A stretch of DNA of 64,000 nt, taken from Chitinophaga terrae (ex Kim and Jung 2007). Its GTDB lineage: Bacteria > Bacteroidota > Bacteroidia > Chitinophagales > Chitinophagaceae. This document shows positions 51,346 through 61,045 of the stretch, piece after piece; positions within the stretch are counted from its first letter, which is position 1, and each line of letters begins with the position of its first letter. A program made the position numbers and the translations under genes. Location of the stretch: positions 62,001 through 126,000 of the forward strand of contig NZ_FNRL01000012.1 of NCBI RefSeq assembly GCF_900107795.1, in the 5' to 3' direction. Below the pieces are notes generated by a model that ran no database searches, was not told the origin of the DNA, and saw only the letters and a list, made by a program, of their open reading frames with translations.

Positions 51346-51428
51346 AAGATCACTTGTTTAAAGTTGTTTCAAATCAAAAAGAACACCCCTTCAAACTTAT
51401 GCAAATTACCGGTAACAACCATGAAAGA

Positions 51429-51848
51429 TCAGGCGTCCAGGTTCTGCTGAATAAATTTTTCTGCATAGCTTTTTATCATACCCCTTACGGCCCGGAACTG
51501 CGCCATGATCTCCTCCTCGGTGCCGGTTGCTTTAGCAGGGTCAGGAAAATTTTCATGGAAGAGCATAGCGGAAGATGGGAAAAAAGGACATCTCTCCTTT
51601 GCATTATCACATACCGTGATCACATAATCAAATGGTATCCTGCTGTATTCAGCAATATTGTTGGAAGTATGCTTTGAGATATCAATACCATCTTCTGCCA
51701 TTGTAGCTATAGCACGGGGATTAACGCCATGCGTTTCCACGCCTGCGCTGTAAATCTCCGCCCTGTCGCCGGCAAAATATCGTAAATAGCCTTCGGCTAT
51801 CTGGCTGCGGCAACTGTTTCCTGTACAGAGTACCAAGATCTTTTTCAT
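51429..51848 (-). CDS. arsC: Arsenate reductase, low-molecular-weight phosphatase type
   Basis: A 139-residue thioredoxin-type arsenate reductase. The phosphatase loop CTGNSCR gives the nucleophile Cys8 and Arg14. The C-terminal half has VITVCDNAKERCPFFP with two further Cys residues for the disulfide relay. I chose the ATG at 51848 (MKKILVLC), since the extra upstream residues precede the conserved start. It reduces arsenate to arsenite for export by the Acr3 protein encoded 13 bases upstream. Confidence 0.93.
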   Translation of the reverse strand: MKKILVLCTGNSCRSQIAEGYLRYFAGDRAEIYSAGVETHGVNPRAIATMAEDGIDISKHTSNNIAEYSRIPFDYVITVCDNAKERCPFFPSSAMLFHENFPDPAKATGTEEEIMAQFRAVRGMIKSYAEKFIQQNLDA

Positions 51849-51861
51849 GTAAGAAGATATT

Positions 51862-52926
51862 TTAAATAAGGGATGTTTTATAATACTTGCGTTGAATGCG
51901 GTAAGCCACATTCACTAATGCAATAAGGGCAGGCACTTCTACCAGCGGGCCTATTACACCGGCAAACGCCTGGCCGGAGTCGATCCCGAACACCCCGATC
52001 GCAACGGCTATAGCCAGTTCAAAGTTATTGCCTGCAGCAGTAAAAGCAACGGAAGCGCTCTTCGAATAATCTGCGCCAGCCCACTTGCCCAACAGAAAGC
52101 TGACAGCGAACATAATTATAAAATACACGATCAGGGGAATGGCAATCAGCAACACATCGCCGGGGATCTGTACAATTAGATCTCCCTTCAGGCTGAACAT
52201 TACCACAATAGTAAACAGCAGGGCGCATAATGTAACAGGCGATATGGCCGGTATAAACCGCTGCTGATACCAGTTCTCGCCTTTATAACGAACCAGTATA
52301 AAACGGCTTGATACGCCGGCAAGGAAAGGAATACCCAGGTAAATGCCTACACTTTTGGCAATCGCCGTCATTTGGATGTTAAGCGTTATGCTCTCCATGC
52401 CCAATTTTGCCGGCAGCCAGGTGAGGAAAAAATAAGCATACACACTGTATAATAATACCTGGAAGATACTGTTGATGGCTACAAGTCCTGCCGCATATTC
52501 CCTGTTCCCTCCTGCAAGGTCGTTCCATACTATTACCATGGCAATACACCTGGCCAGGCCTATCAGGATCAAACCTGTCATATACCCCGGGTAGTTATGC
52601 AGGAAAACGACAGCCAGCAAAAACATCAGCAGCGGTCCGATCACCCAGTTCAGCAACAACGACAGCAACAACACCCGTTTATTCTTAAACACGGCAGGTA
52701 TATTCTCATATTTAACCTTTGCCAACGGCGGATACAACATAAGAATGAGCCCTACGGCGATAGGGATATTCGTTGCGCCGCTGTTAAAGCGGTTGATCAG
52801 CGCCGGGGCGGCCGGAACAAAGTAACCAATACCGATCCCGATGGCCATTGCGAGGAATATCCAGATAGTCAGGTACCTGTCCAGGAAACCTAAAACCGGA
52901 CGGGCAACAGGCGCACAATTTCTCAT
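51862..52926 (-). CDS. acr3: ACR3-family arsenite efflux transporter
   Basis: A 354-residue inner-membrane transporter with about ten helices. The conserved helix [20 protein letters not shown] carries the essential Cys127. [18 protein letters not shown] provides the conserved Asn/Glu of the BART superfamily. It exports arsenite using the proton gradient. It is the second gene of arsR-acr3-arsC. A perfect palindrome lies in the gap between arsR and acr3 (52972-53001), suggesting a second ArsR site or an attenuator. Confidence 0.93.
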   Translation of the reverse strand: MRNCAPVARPVLGFLDRYLTIWIFLAMAIGIGIGYFVPAAPALINRFNSGATNIPIAVGLILMLYPPLAKVKYENIPAVFKNKRVLLLSLLLNWVIGPLLMFLLAVVFLHNYPGYMTGLILIGLARCIAMVIVWNDLAGGNREYAAGLVAINSIFQVLLYSVYAYFFLTWLPAKLGMESITLNIQMTAIAKSVGIYLGIPFLAGVSSRFILVRYKGENWYQQRFIPAISPVTLCALLFTIVVMFSLKGDLIVQIPGDVLLIAIPLIVYFIIMFAVSFLLGKWAGADYSKSASVAFTAAGNNFELAIAVAIGVFGIDSGQAFAGVIGPLVEVPALIALVNVAYRIQRKYYKTSLI

Positions 52927-52971
52927 TATTATTCGTTTGTTTTAATTGCCAGCCTAAGCAGGTCAGCTTGC

Positions 52972-53001
52972 CCGGGCGATCGTAATATTACGATCGCCTG
53001 G
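52972..53001. promoter_or_regulatory. Long palindrome between arsR and acr3 (ArsR operator or hairpin)
   Basis: A 24-base perfect palindrome (52975-52998, centred on TAATATTA, arms GGCGATCG / CGATCGCC), extended by wobble and G-C pairs to 52972-53001. Its core matches the imperfect site at the arsR promoter. As RNA it would fold into a strong hairpin just after the arsR stop. Confidence 0.7.
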
Positions 53002-53011
53002 AGTAAAAAAA

Positions 53012-53341
53012 TCAACAGCACTTATCCTTCAGGTCCACATCCACAAAGAAGGCATTAAACAATGCTTTATACTGTTTCCAGACCTTTGGATTAATACAAT
53101 AGCAAACACTTGCGCCTTCAATATTTCCCTGGATGATACCGGCGGTTTTCAACTCCTTCAGGTGCTGAGAAGTAGTGGCCTGGGCAAGCCCGAGTTCCTC
53201 CACCAGGTCGCCGCATACACAGGCGTTCGTTTTAACCAGGTATTGCAGGATAGCAATACGCGCCGGGTGCGCCAACGCCTTGGCCATCATTGCCAGGTCG
53301 TTCTGCTCTTTAGAAAAGAGATCTGATTTTGTAGTTCCCAT
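53012..53341 (-). CDS. arsR: ArsR arsenic-responsive repressor
   Basis: A 109-residue winged-helix regulator: QNDLAMMAKALAHPARIAILQYLV (about 16-38), the metal-site motif ACVCGDL (Cys pair), the recognition helix AQATTSQHLKEL, and a Cys-Cys C-terminus (KDKCC) for arsenite binding. I chose the ATG at 53341 (MGTTKSD); the longer frame begins in the promoter. The promoter contains a palindrome immediately upstream, so autorepression relieved by As(III) is expected. It heads arsR-acr3-arsC. Confidence 0.92.
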   Translation of the reverse strand: MGTTKSDLFSKEQNDLAMMAKALAHPARIAILQYLVKTNACVCGDLVEELGLAQATTSQHLKELKTAGIIQGNIEGASVCYCINPKVWKQYKALFNAFFVDVDLKDKCC

Positions 53342-53342
53342 A

Positions 53343-53358
53343 ATCGCAATATTACGAT
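53343..53358. promoter_or_regulatory. ArsR operator at the arsR promoter
   Basis: ATCGCAATATTACGAT is a 16-base palindrome with one mismatch, directly before the arsR ATG. It overlaps a -7-like box on the minus strand (TAATATTG, 53347-53354), with a TTTG -33 element 18 bases upstream (53373-53376). Confidence 0.7.
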
Positions 53359-53384
53359 AAATATTTTTCCCGCAAAAAATATTT

Positions 53385-53410
53385 TCTTCAAAACAGGAAG
53401 GCATTTCCTG
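53385..53410 (-). terminator. Weak terminator after the phosphodiesterase gene
   Basis: On the minus strand CAGGAA (53405-53410 side) pairs with TTCCTG (53394-53399 side) with a 5-base loop, then TTTTGAAG. It separates the sus operon from arsR. Confidence 0.45.
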
Positions 53411-53472
53411 AACGAACGAAGAAAACACTGTGTTGTATAATCTTTGCTGTTCAAAAAATGCCTTCGCTGCAA

Positions 53473-54810
53473 TTAGGGTAACAATATACCGGCGGGGATA
53501 TGTCCTTCCGCCGTCTTAAAATCAATTGACAACAGCTCCGCAATAACCGGCGCCACATCTATCAACTGCATTTCTTTTATCCTTCCTCCCTTTGCAATAC
53601 CTGCTCCATAAGCAATAAAGCCTGTCTGGATCTCCCTGAAGTCAGGATAATAGCCATGGGTGCCTCCTTTGGCAGTTTTCACCAGTTCGCCCTTTGCGCT
53701 GCCACTGATAGTAGTACCTGGCGCCGCAGCCAGGGCCAGTGCAGCAGCAGGATCGGCGCCCACTTCCTGCAATTGTTTTTTGGGAATGATCTTAAACAAA
53801 CGACGCTGGGCCACAGGCAACCCGGCCAGCAATTTTTCAACTGCTTTCAGCGTAGCGGCATCGTTAGGATCTTTCAGGTGCAGGAAAGCCGATCCGCCTG
53901 CAGAATGGAACTGCGCTTTCCAGTCGCCTTTGCTGATATCATTCATTAACCCTGCCTTCGCCAGCAAAACATTCGGTGCAAAAGAAGTTTCGATGTTCAC
54001 GAATCCATGATCTCCTGTAACAATAACGGCGGTACTGTCCTGTATTCCTGCTCTTACCAGGGCATCCAGTATGGTACCGATTGCGCGGTCTGCCCCGGCA
54101 ATCGCTTTTCTCACCAGGTACCCGTCCCTTCCCTGCATATGTTCATAATGATCAGTGCAGGCAAGGTGCAGGGTCGTAAAGGCAGGCTTGTATTTCGAGA
54201 TCATGTATGCTCCCATCCTGGCAACGTTTTCATCCATGATCATTTCTTCTCTCACCATGCTAAAATCATCGGGCAACAGTTTGCCTGTTGCAAATTCCTG
54301 GACTTCTTTCCATAAAGCGGCAGGACTGGTCACCGCAGCAGTAGCGGCCAAACGATCATTTCCCTTTCCTATAGGCCAGATGTCGGGAATATTATAATCA
54401 ACAGGCGCGTTAACCGTTACGGGCCAGATAACGTTTGCACTGGTCTTCCCCGCTGCTTTCACCGCGGTATAAAGGGTTGGTACATTGATGGATTTATAAT
54501 CCCAATACCATTTGCCGCTACCGCCTGTCGGTTCGAACGGCGCATTATAATATACGCCGTGCTTTGCTGGCTTAACACCTGTAATAATAGAAGTGTGGTT
54601 AGGATATGTGACGGTAGGAAATACGCCATAGACGCCATCTGCCGCTACCCCACTATCTTTCATCTTCATTAAATTGGGCGTTCCCCAACCCTGTTCCATG
54701 TAAAAATCCGGTCTGAACCCATCAATGGTGATCAGGACAACATATTTCGCCCGCTGTGCCGATGCTGTAAAAGAGGCGGCGCAGCATAATAAAAAAAGCA
54801 GTTTCTTCAT
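53473..54810 (-). CDS. Secreted alkaline-phosphatase-superfamily phosphodiesterase (NPP type)
   Basis: A 445-residue enzyme with a signal peptide (about 1-19, ending ASAQ). The first metal Asp30 is in LITIDGFRPD. The nucleophile is Thr66 in FPTVTYPNH. Further metal ligands are in TDHYEH, VTGDHGF and GTHGYYP. This is the nucleotide pyrophosphatase/phosphodiesterase layout. It hydrolyses phosphodiester or pyrophosphate bonds in the periplasm. It is the last gene of fecR-susC-susD, 16 bases after susD, which suggests that the imported ligand carries a phosphate linkage (inference). Confidence 0.9.
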   Translation of the reverse strand: MKKLLFLLCCAASFTASAQRAKYVVLITIDGFRPDFYMEQGWGTPNLMKMKDSGVAADGVYGVFPTVTYPNHTSIITGVKPAKHGVYYNAPFEPTGGSGKWYWDYKSINVPTLYTAVKAAGKTSANVIWPVTVNAPVDYNIPDIWPIGKGNDRLAATAAVTSPAALWKEVQEFATGKLLPDDFSMVREEMIMDENVARMGAYMISKYKPAFTTLHLACTDHYEHMQGRDGYLVRKAIAGADRAIGTILDALVRAGIQDSTAVIVTGDHGFVNIETSFAPNVLLAKAGLMNDISKGDWKAQFHSAGGSAFLHLKDPNDAATLKAVEKLLAGLPVAQRRLFKIIPKKQLQEVGADPAAALALAAAPGTTISGSAKGELVKTAKGGTHGYYPDFREIQTGFIAYGAGIAKGGRIKEMQLIDVAPVIAELLSIDFKTAEGHIPAGILLP

Positions 54811-54826
54811 CGCTCAGTCAGTTTGC

Positions 54827-56560
54827 TTATTTCCAGCCTTTATTTTGTTCAAGCGCCGGGTTCAATACAGTTTCATTATACGGGATCGGGTAAACGTACT
54901 TATAGTCTTCCCATTTGCGGTCTATATTATCCAACCAGATAAGATTCCCTTTAGCGCCTCCTGATAATTTAGCCTGGTCATTATCGATAATAAAGTAATA
55001 CACGCCAGGCACCTTCGTAGCAGGTGTTTGTTTAACAAAGGCAACATCCGGTTTATTATCGCCGTTCAGATCGATCAGCTGATCCATGGCCGGCACGTAA
55101 ATGCCCTTATATGATTTCTCCAGTAATTTACCGGCATTCCACCTGATCAGGTCTGCAAACCGGAAACCTTCCAGCACCAGCTCTATACCCCGCTCCCTGC
55201 GTATTTCCAGGATAACAGGATCGCTGATCCCCGGGAAGTACTCCTGCTGCAGGTACGGATCTGCGGTTAGGGGCCAGTCTGTCTTTTGTATGCCCGCACG
55301 CTGGCGAAGCGGCTTAATGGTCTTGTTCCAGTCGTCGACCGATAGTTTTCCTAACTCCGCTTTCGCCTCAGCTTCATTTAACAATACTTCTGCATAACGG
55401 ATCATGGGAATAGAATTCCAGTTCTCTGCCACTCCGTCTGTCGCCTTGCTATCCAGTGTAAATTTAAGCGGCTGGTAACCTGTATAGGTATACGTAAAAT
55501 CCGGCGGTGCAATCACGCCCTCGCGGGTATATTTACCCATGCGGATGGTTTGCTGCAAACGTTTGTCGCGGCCCTGCACTTCCACATCAAAATGAATGGT
55601 ATCGAACCCGGGTTTATCCGTAAACCGCGAGCCATCTGCATTCAGGTAAGTATCTGTAAAGGTTTTCGTAAGACTCGCACGGTTGCCATACGTAGCGCTG
55701 GTATAAAACCAGTTGGCATCATTGAACACGCGAAGCGATTTATTGCCTACATATGCCAGCATCACTTCTGTACTGTTAGCCGCCTCGCTTATAAATAAGT
55801 TGCGATACCAGGTAGCGCTGTCCCCTGCCATATTCAGTCCATACTGTCCTCCCTTGCGCACCGCTTCCGCCGCGCCGGCTGCTTCTTCCAGCCATTTCTG
55901 CGCGTCCGGCAGGTTCAGATCGGCCCTGTACTTCCTGAGCGTGCCTTCAAACAGGCAAACGCGGGATTTAAATGCCAGCGCTACTGCACGGGTGATCGTA
56001 GATGCTGTATTATCTTTTTTATCGCGGATATTGGCGCAGGCAAAGTTCAGGTCGGCCAACACGCTGTCCATAACCAACGTGCGCTTGTCCCGCGGCTTAT
56101 ATAGTTCCGCATCTCCTATGCCCAATGTTTTGTTGTAAAAAGGCACATCACCAAAGCGTTTTACTTTTTCGAAATAGAAATAGGCCCTGAAGAAACGCGC
56201 CAGTCCTTCGAAATGCCTGCGCGCTTCGTCCGTGATCTTTGCCTGCCCGAAATGCTCCAGGAAATAGTTCACATTCCTCAGGTCACCCCAGCTCCAGCCG
56301 CTGGAATTCACGGCAGTATAAGCATTCTCACGGATATAATTATTTACATCTTTCCCTGCTACATAATCGCTCATTACATCTCCCCTTATAATATCATTGC
56401 CCGTTGGCAGCATGTTATAAAAAGAGTTTGCATAGAGCTGCAGGTCAGCCTCTGTATTGAAAGCATTACCAGGACTGAGTTTATCGAAAGGTTTTAAGTT
56501 CAGGTCTTTATTACATGCGCAAAATGCGAGCATCAACAAAGGCAGTATCTTCTTTTTCAT
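54827..56560 (-). CDS. susD: SusD/RagB-family nutrient-binding outer-membrane lipoprotein
   Basis: A 577-residue SusD-type protein with a lipoprotein signal (candidate Cys14/Cys16). The N-terminal NTEADLQLYANSFYNMLP and the helical TPR-like core (FRAYFYFEKVKRFGDVPFYN, about 125-145) are typical. The C-terminal RagB part contains YAEVLLNEAEAKAELG and IRRERGIELVLEGFRFADLIRW. It binds glycans or other oligomers on the cell surface and feeds the SusC partner encoded 19 bases upstream. Ligand not predictable. Confidence 0.93.
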   Translation of the reverse strand: MKKKILPLLMLAFCACNKDLNLKPFDKLSPGNAFNTEADLQLYANSFYNMLPTGNDIIRGDVMSDYVAGKDVNNYIRENAYTAVNSSGWSWGDLRNVNYFLEHFGQAKITDEARRHFEGLARFFRAYFYFEKVKRFGDVPFYNKTLGIGDAELYKPRDKRTLVMDSVLADLNFACANIRDKKDNTASTITRAVALAFKSRVCLFEGTLRKYRADLNLPDAQKWLEEAAGAAEAVRKGGQYGLNMAGDSATWYRNLFISEAANSTEVMLAYVGNKSLRVFNDANWFYTSATYGNRASLTKTFTDTYLNADGSRFTDKPGFDTIHFDVEVQGRDKRLQQTIRMGKYTREGVIAPPDFTYTYTGYQPLKFTLDSKATDGVAENWNSIPMIRYAEVLLNEAEAKAELGKLSVDDWNKTIKPLRQRAGIQKTDWPLTADPYLQQEYFPGISDPVILEIRRERGIELVLEGFRFADLIRWNAGKLLEKSYKGIYVPAMDQLIDLNGDNKPDVAFVKQTPATKVPGVYYFIIDNDQAKLSGGAKGNLIWLDNIDRKWEDYKYVYPIPYNETVLNPALEQNKGWK

Positions 56561-56579
56561 TCTTGCTGTTTTAAAGTCG

Positions 56580-59500
56580 TTAGAACGTAAGGTTTACACC
56601 GAGTGTATAAGTTTTCAGCATAGGATAGGCCATTCCCTTACCGGCATTCACGCTCAGTTCAGGGTCTGCGCCTTCGATCACTTCCGGATCAACTGTTCTC
56701 ATGATCTTATACATAGGGCTCCAGGTCCAGAGGTTTTGTCCTGTGAAATATACTTTTGCGGCCTTAATGTTAGCGCGTTGCATCCATCTCGTGTGCAGGT
56801 CATACCCTATTGTCAGGTTTTTAAGGCGGATGTAGGCTGCGTTCTGTACGTATTTGGATTGCTGTACTACTAACTCGGCGTTGGAGTTAAGCGCAGTGTA
56901 TCCCCTGAAACGCGGGAAATAAGCGTCGGGGTGCTCGGGCGACCAGCGGTTGTCCATGATCGCTTCTGGCATCCAGCTGTAAGGACGGTTATATTGGCCC
57001 CAGAACAGGGAGGCGTCTGTTCCCGGCCACCAGTCGCGTTTGCCGATCCCCTGGAAGAAAAAGCTCAGGAAAACATTATTCCAGGTAGCCGACCCGGTAA
57101 CTCCATAAGCATAACGTGGTTCCGTATTTCCGACGATCGTACGGTCGCCGGGGTTATCCAGGGTGTTAGTACCCTGGTCGATCTTATTGTTGTGATCGAG
57201 ATCCTTGAATTTGATATCTCCCGGCATCAGGATGTTAGAGTTGGATACACGAATGAACGACTGATCTACAGCATATTTCCGGATCTCGTCCTCGCTCTGG
57301 AAATAGCCGTCGTTCACAAATCCCCACATATCCCCGATGGTCATTCCTTCATAGTAGGTATCCAGTATTTTCTGCGGGTTGTTGAACTTCGTAACTGTTG
57401 ATACGTAGTCGGATAGTACGCCACCAATAGTATACTGCAGCGGGTGACTTCCTACGTTAAACTGGTCGGACCAGTTCAACGACAATTCCCAGCCTTTGGT
57501 TCTCAGGTCGGCATAGTTGCCTTTGGGAATGCTGGCTCCAAACACTGCGGGAACAGGCAACCCAACGGTGAACATATTGGTAGTGTTGCGGGTATATTTA
57601 TCGAAAGTGGCTTTGAAACGATTGTTCAGCAAAGCCAGGTCAACGCCGAAGTTAAGCGTGGTAGACTTTTCCCAGGTAAGGCCGTCAGGGATTACGTTAG
57701 GATTGCTGGTGTAATCAACCAGCGCACCGTTCACAATACGGGTAGTTTTCTTTACGCCCATTGTTTCAAGGAACTGGTAAGGATCTACGTTCCCGTTACC
57801 CAATGCGCCATAGGAAGCCCTGATCTTCACATCTGTGATCAGCTTGGGATCTACATGCCAGAATGCTTCCTTAGACAGTCTCCAGCCGGCGCTCATAGAT
57901 GGGAAGAAGCCAAACTGCTGGTCTGACGGGAATTTGGAAGAACCGTCGTAACGGCCGTTCACTTCCAGCAGGTACCGCTCGTCGAAATTATAGTTGAAAC
58001 GGAAGAAGCCTCCCATAGTCCGCCATTCATTCCCTCCTCCTGTCAGCGTATAGTTGATACCGTTCATCAGGCTGAAATCGGGCAACGATGGGTTAATCAG
58101 GCCATCGCGCTGGTAGAAACGGGATTTGAATAACTGGTATTCGTAGTTATATCCTACCAGGATTTTAAAGTAGTTTTTGCGGATGGTGTGTTCAAAGTCT
58201 GCGTAGAGGTTAGCGCCTGTGTAATTGGTTTTTCCATTGTTCTCGTTCATTTTGCTTTCACCTCTTTCCAGCATTACGCCAGGCGTTTTGCTGTAAGGTA
58301 CGGGAGTATACAGGCGCTGATCTACGTTATTGGTATATGCAAAGGTAAAATCACCGTTCACATGCAATTTGTTCTGAAAGAAGGAAGTGGTGAACTTCGA
58401 GGTATTGCGGATCAGCATTTCGTTCCAGTCGGAATAGTTGTTCCCTGAAATGAAGCTGCCGAATACGATAGCCGCGTTCTCTGTTAACGTACCATCCGGG
58501 TTCCTCAACATGGCAATAGGGAATGCTTCGTCTGAGATCCTTCTCCACACCGGGGTATTGCCGGGATGGTTGAGGATAGGGAAGAAATATTTCCTCTGCG
58601 AATAGTCGAAGTTGTTTTCAATACGCAGCCATTCATAAGGCTTTACCGCACCTTTGGCGCGTACGTTATACATTTTGAACTTATCTGGATTGTAACGGAA
58701 GATACCAGCCTGGCTGTTGTAACGGCCCGACACATAATACTCGGTTTTAGCGCCGGCGCCGGATACGGTCAAAGCCTGCTCCGTAGAAGGGTTCCGGTCG
58801 GCGTACAGTTCCTTGAACCAGTCGGTATTGCCGTAATACACGTAGTTACCGGTTGCAGGGTCGATATCGTATTTAGGCAGGGAAGGATCATCGTTCCTGC
58901 GTTTCAGCTCGTCCAGGTAGTCTAACGAGAACGGGAATACGCTGTTGGCTTTCTGGGGATGCGATTTGTAATCGTTCCAGGCATTGAATGCTTCGTCGAA
59001 GTTCCTGGCCCATTCGTAACCGTTGGTAACAAATTTAGGTTTTACGGTATGGTCGTTCAGCGAAATGCTGCTGGCGAAGTTGATCTGCGCTTTATCTTTT
59101 ACCGGCTGGCGGGTAGTGATCAACACTACGCCAAAGCTTCCCCGGGCGCCATAGATGGCGGCTGATGCGGCGTCTTTAAGTACGGTTACGCTTTCAATAT
59201 CGTTAGGGTTGAGAAGGTTGGGATCGCCGGGCACCCCGTCTATCAACACCAGGGCCGAACCGCCGGCGCCGATACTGGTAGTGCCGCGCACATTATAGGT
59301 AGCGCCGCGGATAGGTTTACCATCGGTCATCCGGATGTTCAGGTTAGGCAATACGCCTTGCAATCCGCGGGTGGCGTTCACCATAGGGCGGTTCTCGAAC
59401 ACTTCCCTGCCTACCTGGTCTACGGCGCCGGTCAGGTTGATCTTTTTCTGGGTGCCATATCCAACCACCACGACTTCGGTAAGTCCTGCCGTATTTTCTT

Positions 59501-59879
59501 TCAGGATAACAGATATTGATTGTTCTTTAGCCGGGTCCAGGTCTGCTTTCCGCAGGGTTTGGGTAAGGTAGCCCATGGAGCTGAAGGTAAAAACATAAGG
59601 ACCCGTCTGGCCTGTATAGTCAAATGTAAATACGCCACTCCCATCGGTAATGGCTACACGTTTATGGGTAGAGTCGCTTTCACTTTTCAGCTGAACGGTA
59701 ACACCCGGTACAGGCATTCCTTTTTCATCTTCAATCAAACCTTTGACCCAGGTTTTCTTTTGTGCGAATGCTGAAATATGGCAGATCATCACCAGGAGGA
59801 ATAGGCTCAGAAAAGCGTTCCATTTTCCGTTGATCAGGGGCAAGGCTCCGCCCTTCACTACTTTGTAGCGATGTGTCAT
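56580..59879 (-). CDS. susC: SusC/RagA-family TonB-linked outer-membrane transporter
   Basis: A 1099-residue SusC-type transporter. A signal-containing N-terminus (about 1-39) is followed by a carboxypeptidase-like domain (about 45-125), the conserved junction VVVVGYGTQKKINLTGAV, a plug domain (about 135-260), and a C-terminal 22-strand barrel ending LGVNLTF. It imports the ligand captured by SusD using TonB energy. It lacks an obvious N-terminal FecA-type signalling domain, although a FecR gene precedes it. The genes are 20 bases apart. Confidence 0.95.
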   Translation of the reverse strand: MTHRYKVVKGGALPLINGKWNAFLSLFLLVMICHISAFAQKKTWVKGLIEDEKGMPVPGVTVQLKSESDSTHKRVAITDGSGVFTFDYTGQTGPYVFTFSSMGYLTQTLRKADLDPAKEQSISVILKENTAGLTEVVVVGYGTQKKINLTGAVDQVGREVFENRPMVNATRGLQGVLPNLNIRMTDGKPIRGATYNVRGTTSIGAGGSALVLIDGVPGDPNLLNPNDIESVTVLKDAASAAIYGARGSFGVVLITTRQPVKDKAQINFASSISLNDHTVKPKFVTNGYEWARNFDEAFNAWNDYKSHPQKANSVFPFSLDYLDELKRRNDDPSLPKYDIDPATGNYVYYGNTDWFKELYADRNPSTEQALTVSGAGAKTEYYVSGRYNSQAGIFRYNPDKFKMYNVRAKGAVKPYEWLRIENNFDYSQRKYFFPILNHPGNTPVWRRISDEAFPIAMLRNPDGTLTENAAIVFGSFISGNNYSDWNEMLIRNTSKFTTSFFQNKLHVNGDFTFAYTNNVDQRLYTPVPYSKTPGVMLERGESKMNENNGKTNYTGANLYADFEHTIRKNYFKILVGYNYEYQLFKSRFYQRDGLINPSLPDFSLMNGINYTLTGGGNEWRTMGGFFRFNYNFDERYLLEVNGRYDGSSKFPSDQQFGFFPSMSAGWRLSKEAFWHVDPKLITDVKIRASYGALGNGNVDPYQFLETMGVKKTTRIVNGALVDYTSNPNVIPDGLTWEKSTTLNFGVDLALLNNRFKATFDKYTRNTTNMFTVGLPVPAVFGASIPKGNYADLRTKGWELSLNWSDQFNVGSHPLQYTIGGVLSDYVSTVTKFNNPQKILDTYYEGMTIGDMWGFVNDGYFQSEDEIRKYAVDQSFIRVSNSNILMPGDIKFKDLDHNNKIDQGTNTLDNPGDRTIVGNTEPRYAYGVTGSATWNNVFLSFFFQGIGKRDWWPGTDASLFWGQYNRPYSWMPEAIMDNRWSPEHPDAYFPRFRGYTALNSNAELVVQQSKYVQNAAYIRLKNLTIGYDLHTRWMQRANIKAAKVYFTGQNLWTWSPMYKIMRTVDPEVIEGADPELSVNAGKGMAYPMLKTYTLGVNLTF

Positions 59880-59899
59880 AAGTTGAACGATTTATTTAA

Positions 59900-60919
59900 T
59901 TACTGATTTTTTTCTATTGAATATCCTTTAGCAGTTGCTTTGATTACCAGGTTGTGCAGGATCGCGATACGCGACAATACTTTGCCGAGTGAATCCACTT
60001 CCCTGATCTGGCCTGTGTATACGACATCCGATGGTAACCCGTTTTTAATATTGATCTGAACATGGTATCCTTTTGCGATGGTCATCAGCACGCTGTCGAG
60101 CGGCTGCGACTCGAAGCTTGCAGTGAACCCGGTACGCGAGCCGTATGATACGGGTTTCTCCGCCCGTTGCGCCACCGCAGTTTTGGTAGCCGGCCCACTG
60201 GTCACGGCGTTCGACCTGGCTACGTTATACACCAGTTGCTGACCGGGCAACAGGTAAACATCCTTCATTTTTGCCCTTACCTGTTTTACTACCACTTTAC
60301 CTGTATGCAGTTCCACATTTACATTATCACTGTTCCTGTTCCCGGTGATTGTAAAGGTTGTTCCCAGGGCGGTAACAGAGAGGTCGTGGTTATAAACTGT
60401 AAATGCGAGGGTCGCATTCTTCGCTACATTAAAAAAGCCTTTGCCTTCCAGGTAGACGGCGCGATGATCTTTACCGAAGCCGGTGTCAAAGCGCAACGTT
60501 GATTGAGCGTAGAGGATCGCCTGGCTGCCATCCGGGAGTCTTACGCCTTTAGGCGCTGCATGGGTATTGTTTATTACGATGTTGGATGGAACAACAGGAG
60601 AAACGGCGGCAACGGGCCTTGCAGCAGGAGTTGACTGTTCCAGGAAGAAGAATGCAGCAGTAGCTGCCAGGCCTGTGAATATTGCCGCCGCAATCCAATA
60701 ACCAATGCGATATATACGGGGTTTACGTACCTTCCTGTATATATTGTTATATATTGAATTCATTTCGGCAGGCGTCAGCTCAGGCTCCATATCGGCCCCC
60801 TGCGAGTAAGTTTGCTGGTACCACCCGTTATATTCTTTCAGTTCTTCCGGTGTTGCTGTCTGATCAAGATATTTCCCGAGCAGGTAACGAAGTCGTTCAT
60901 CCGTCATTTTATTGCCCAT
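59900..60919 (-). CDS. FecR-family anti-sigma factor
   Basis: A 339-residue inner-membrane anti-sigma factor. It has a cytoplasmic N-terminal domain (about 1-70; RYLLGKYLDQTATPEELKEYNGWY), a transmembrane helix (about 72-92), and a periplasmic FecR domain (about 115-335) with GVRLPDGSQAILYAQSTLRFDTGFG and the C-terminal DUF4974-type segment FESQPLDSVLMTIAKGYHVQI. It holds the divergent ECF sigma factor until the SusC/SusD system binds ligand. It heads the operon fecR-susC-susD-phosphodiesterase. Confidence 0.92.
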   Translation of the reverse strand: MGNKMTDERLRYLLGKYLDQTATPEELKEYNGWYQQTYSQGADMEPELTPAEMNSIYNNIYRKVRKPRIYRIGYWIAAAIFTGLAATAAFFFLEQSTPAARPVAAVSPVVPSNIVINNTHAAPKGVRLPDGSQAILYAQSTLRFDTGFGKDHRAVYLEGKGFFNVAKNATLAFTVYNHDLSVTALGTTFTITGNRNSDNVNVELHTGKVVVKQVRAKMKDVYLLPGQQLVYNVARSNAVTSGPATKTAVAQRAEKPVSYGSRTGFTASFESQPLDSVLMTIAKGYHVQINIKNGLPSDVVYTGQIREVDSLGKVLSRIAILHNLVIKATAKGYSIEKNQ

Positions 60920-60977
60920 TTACCAGTATATCACCTGAACGGAAAAATTCCCCCACTCCTTTTTTTGAATTCATATT

Positions 60978-61016
60978 AAGTTAACATTGGAGGATTTTGT
61001 TTACAAGAAGTTAACA
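60978..61016. repeat. Direct repeats in the fecR/sigma intergenic region
   Basis: AAGTTAACA occurs at 60978-60986 and again at 61008-61016, 30 bases apart, in the divergent promoter region. Each contains the palindrome GTTAAC. It may be a regulator site or recognition by an ECF sigma factor. Confidence 0.4.
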
Positions 61017-61037
61017 CAGAAAAAAAAACTGTCAGGT

Positions 61038-61045
61038 TATTTTTG
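61038..61045 (+). promoter_or_regulatory. Promoter -7 box of the ECF sigma gene
   Basis: TATTTTTG matches TAnnTTTG. Transcription would start near 61052, about 37 bases before the ATG at 61089. Confidence 0.55.
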
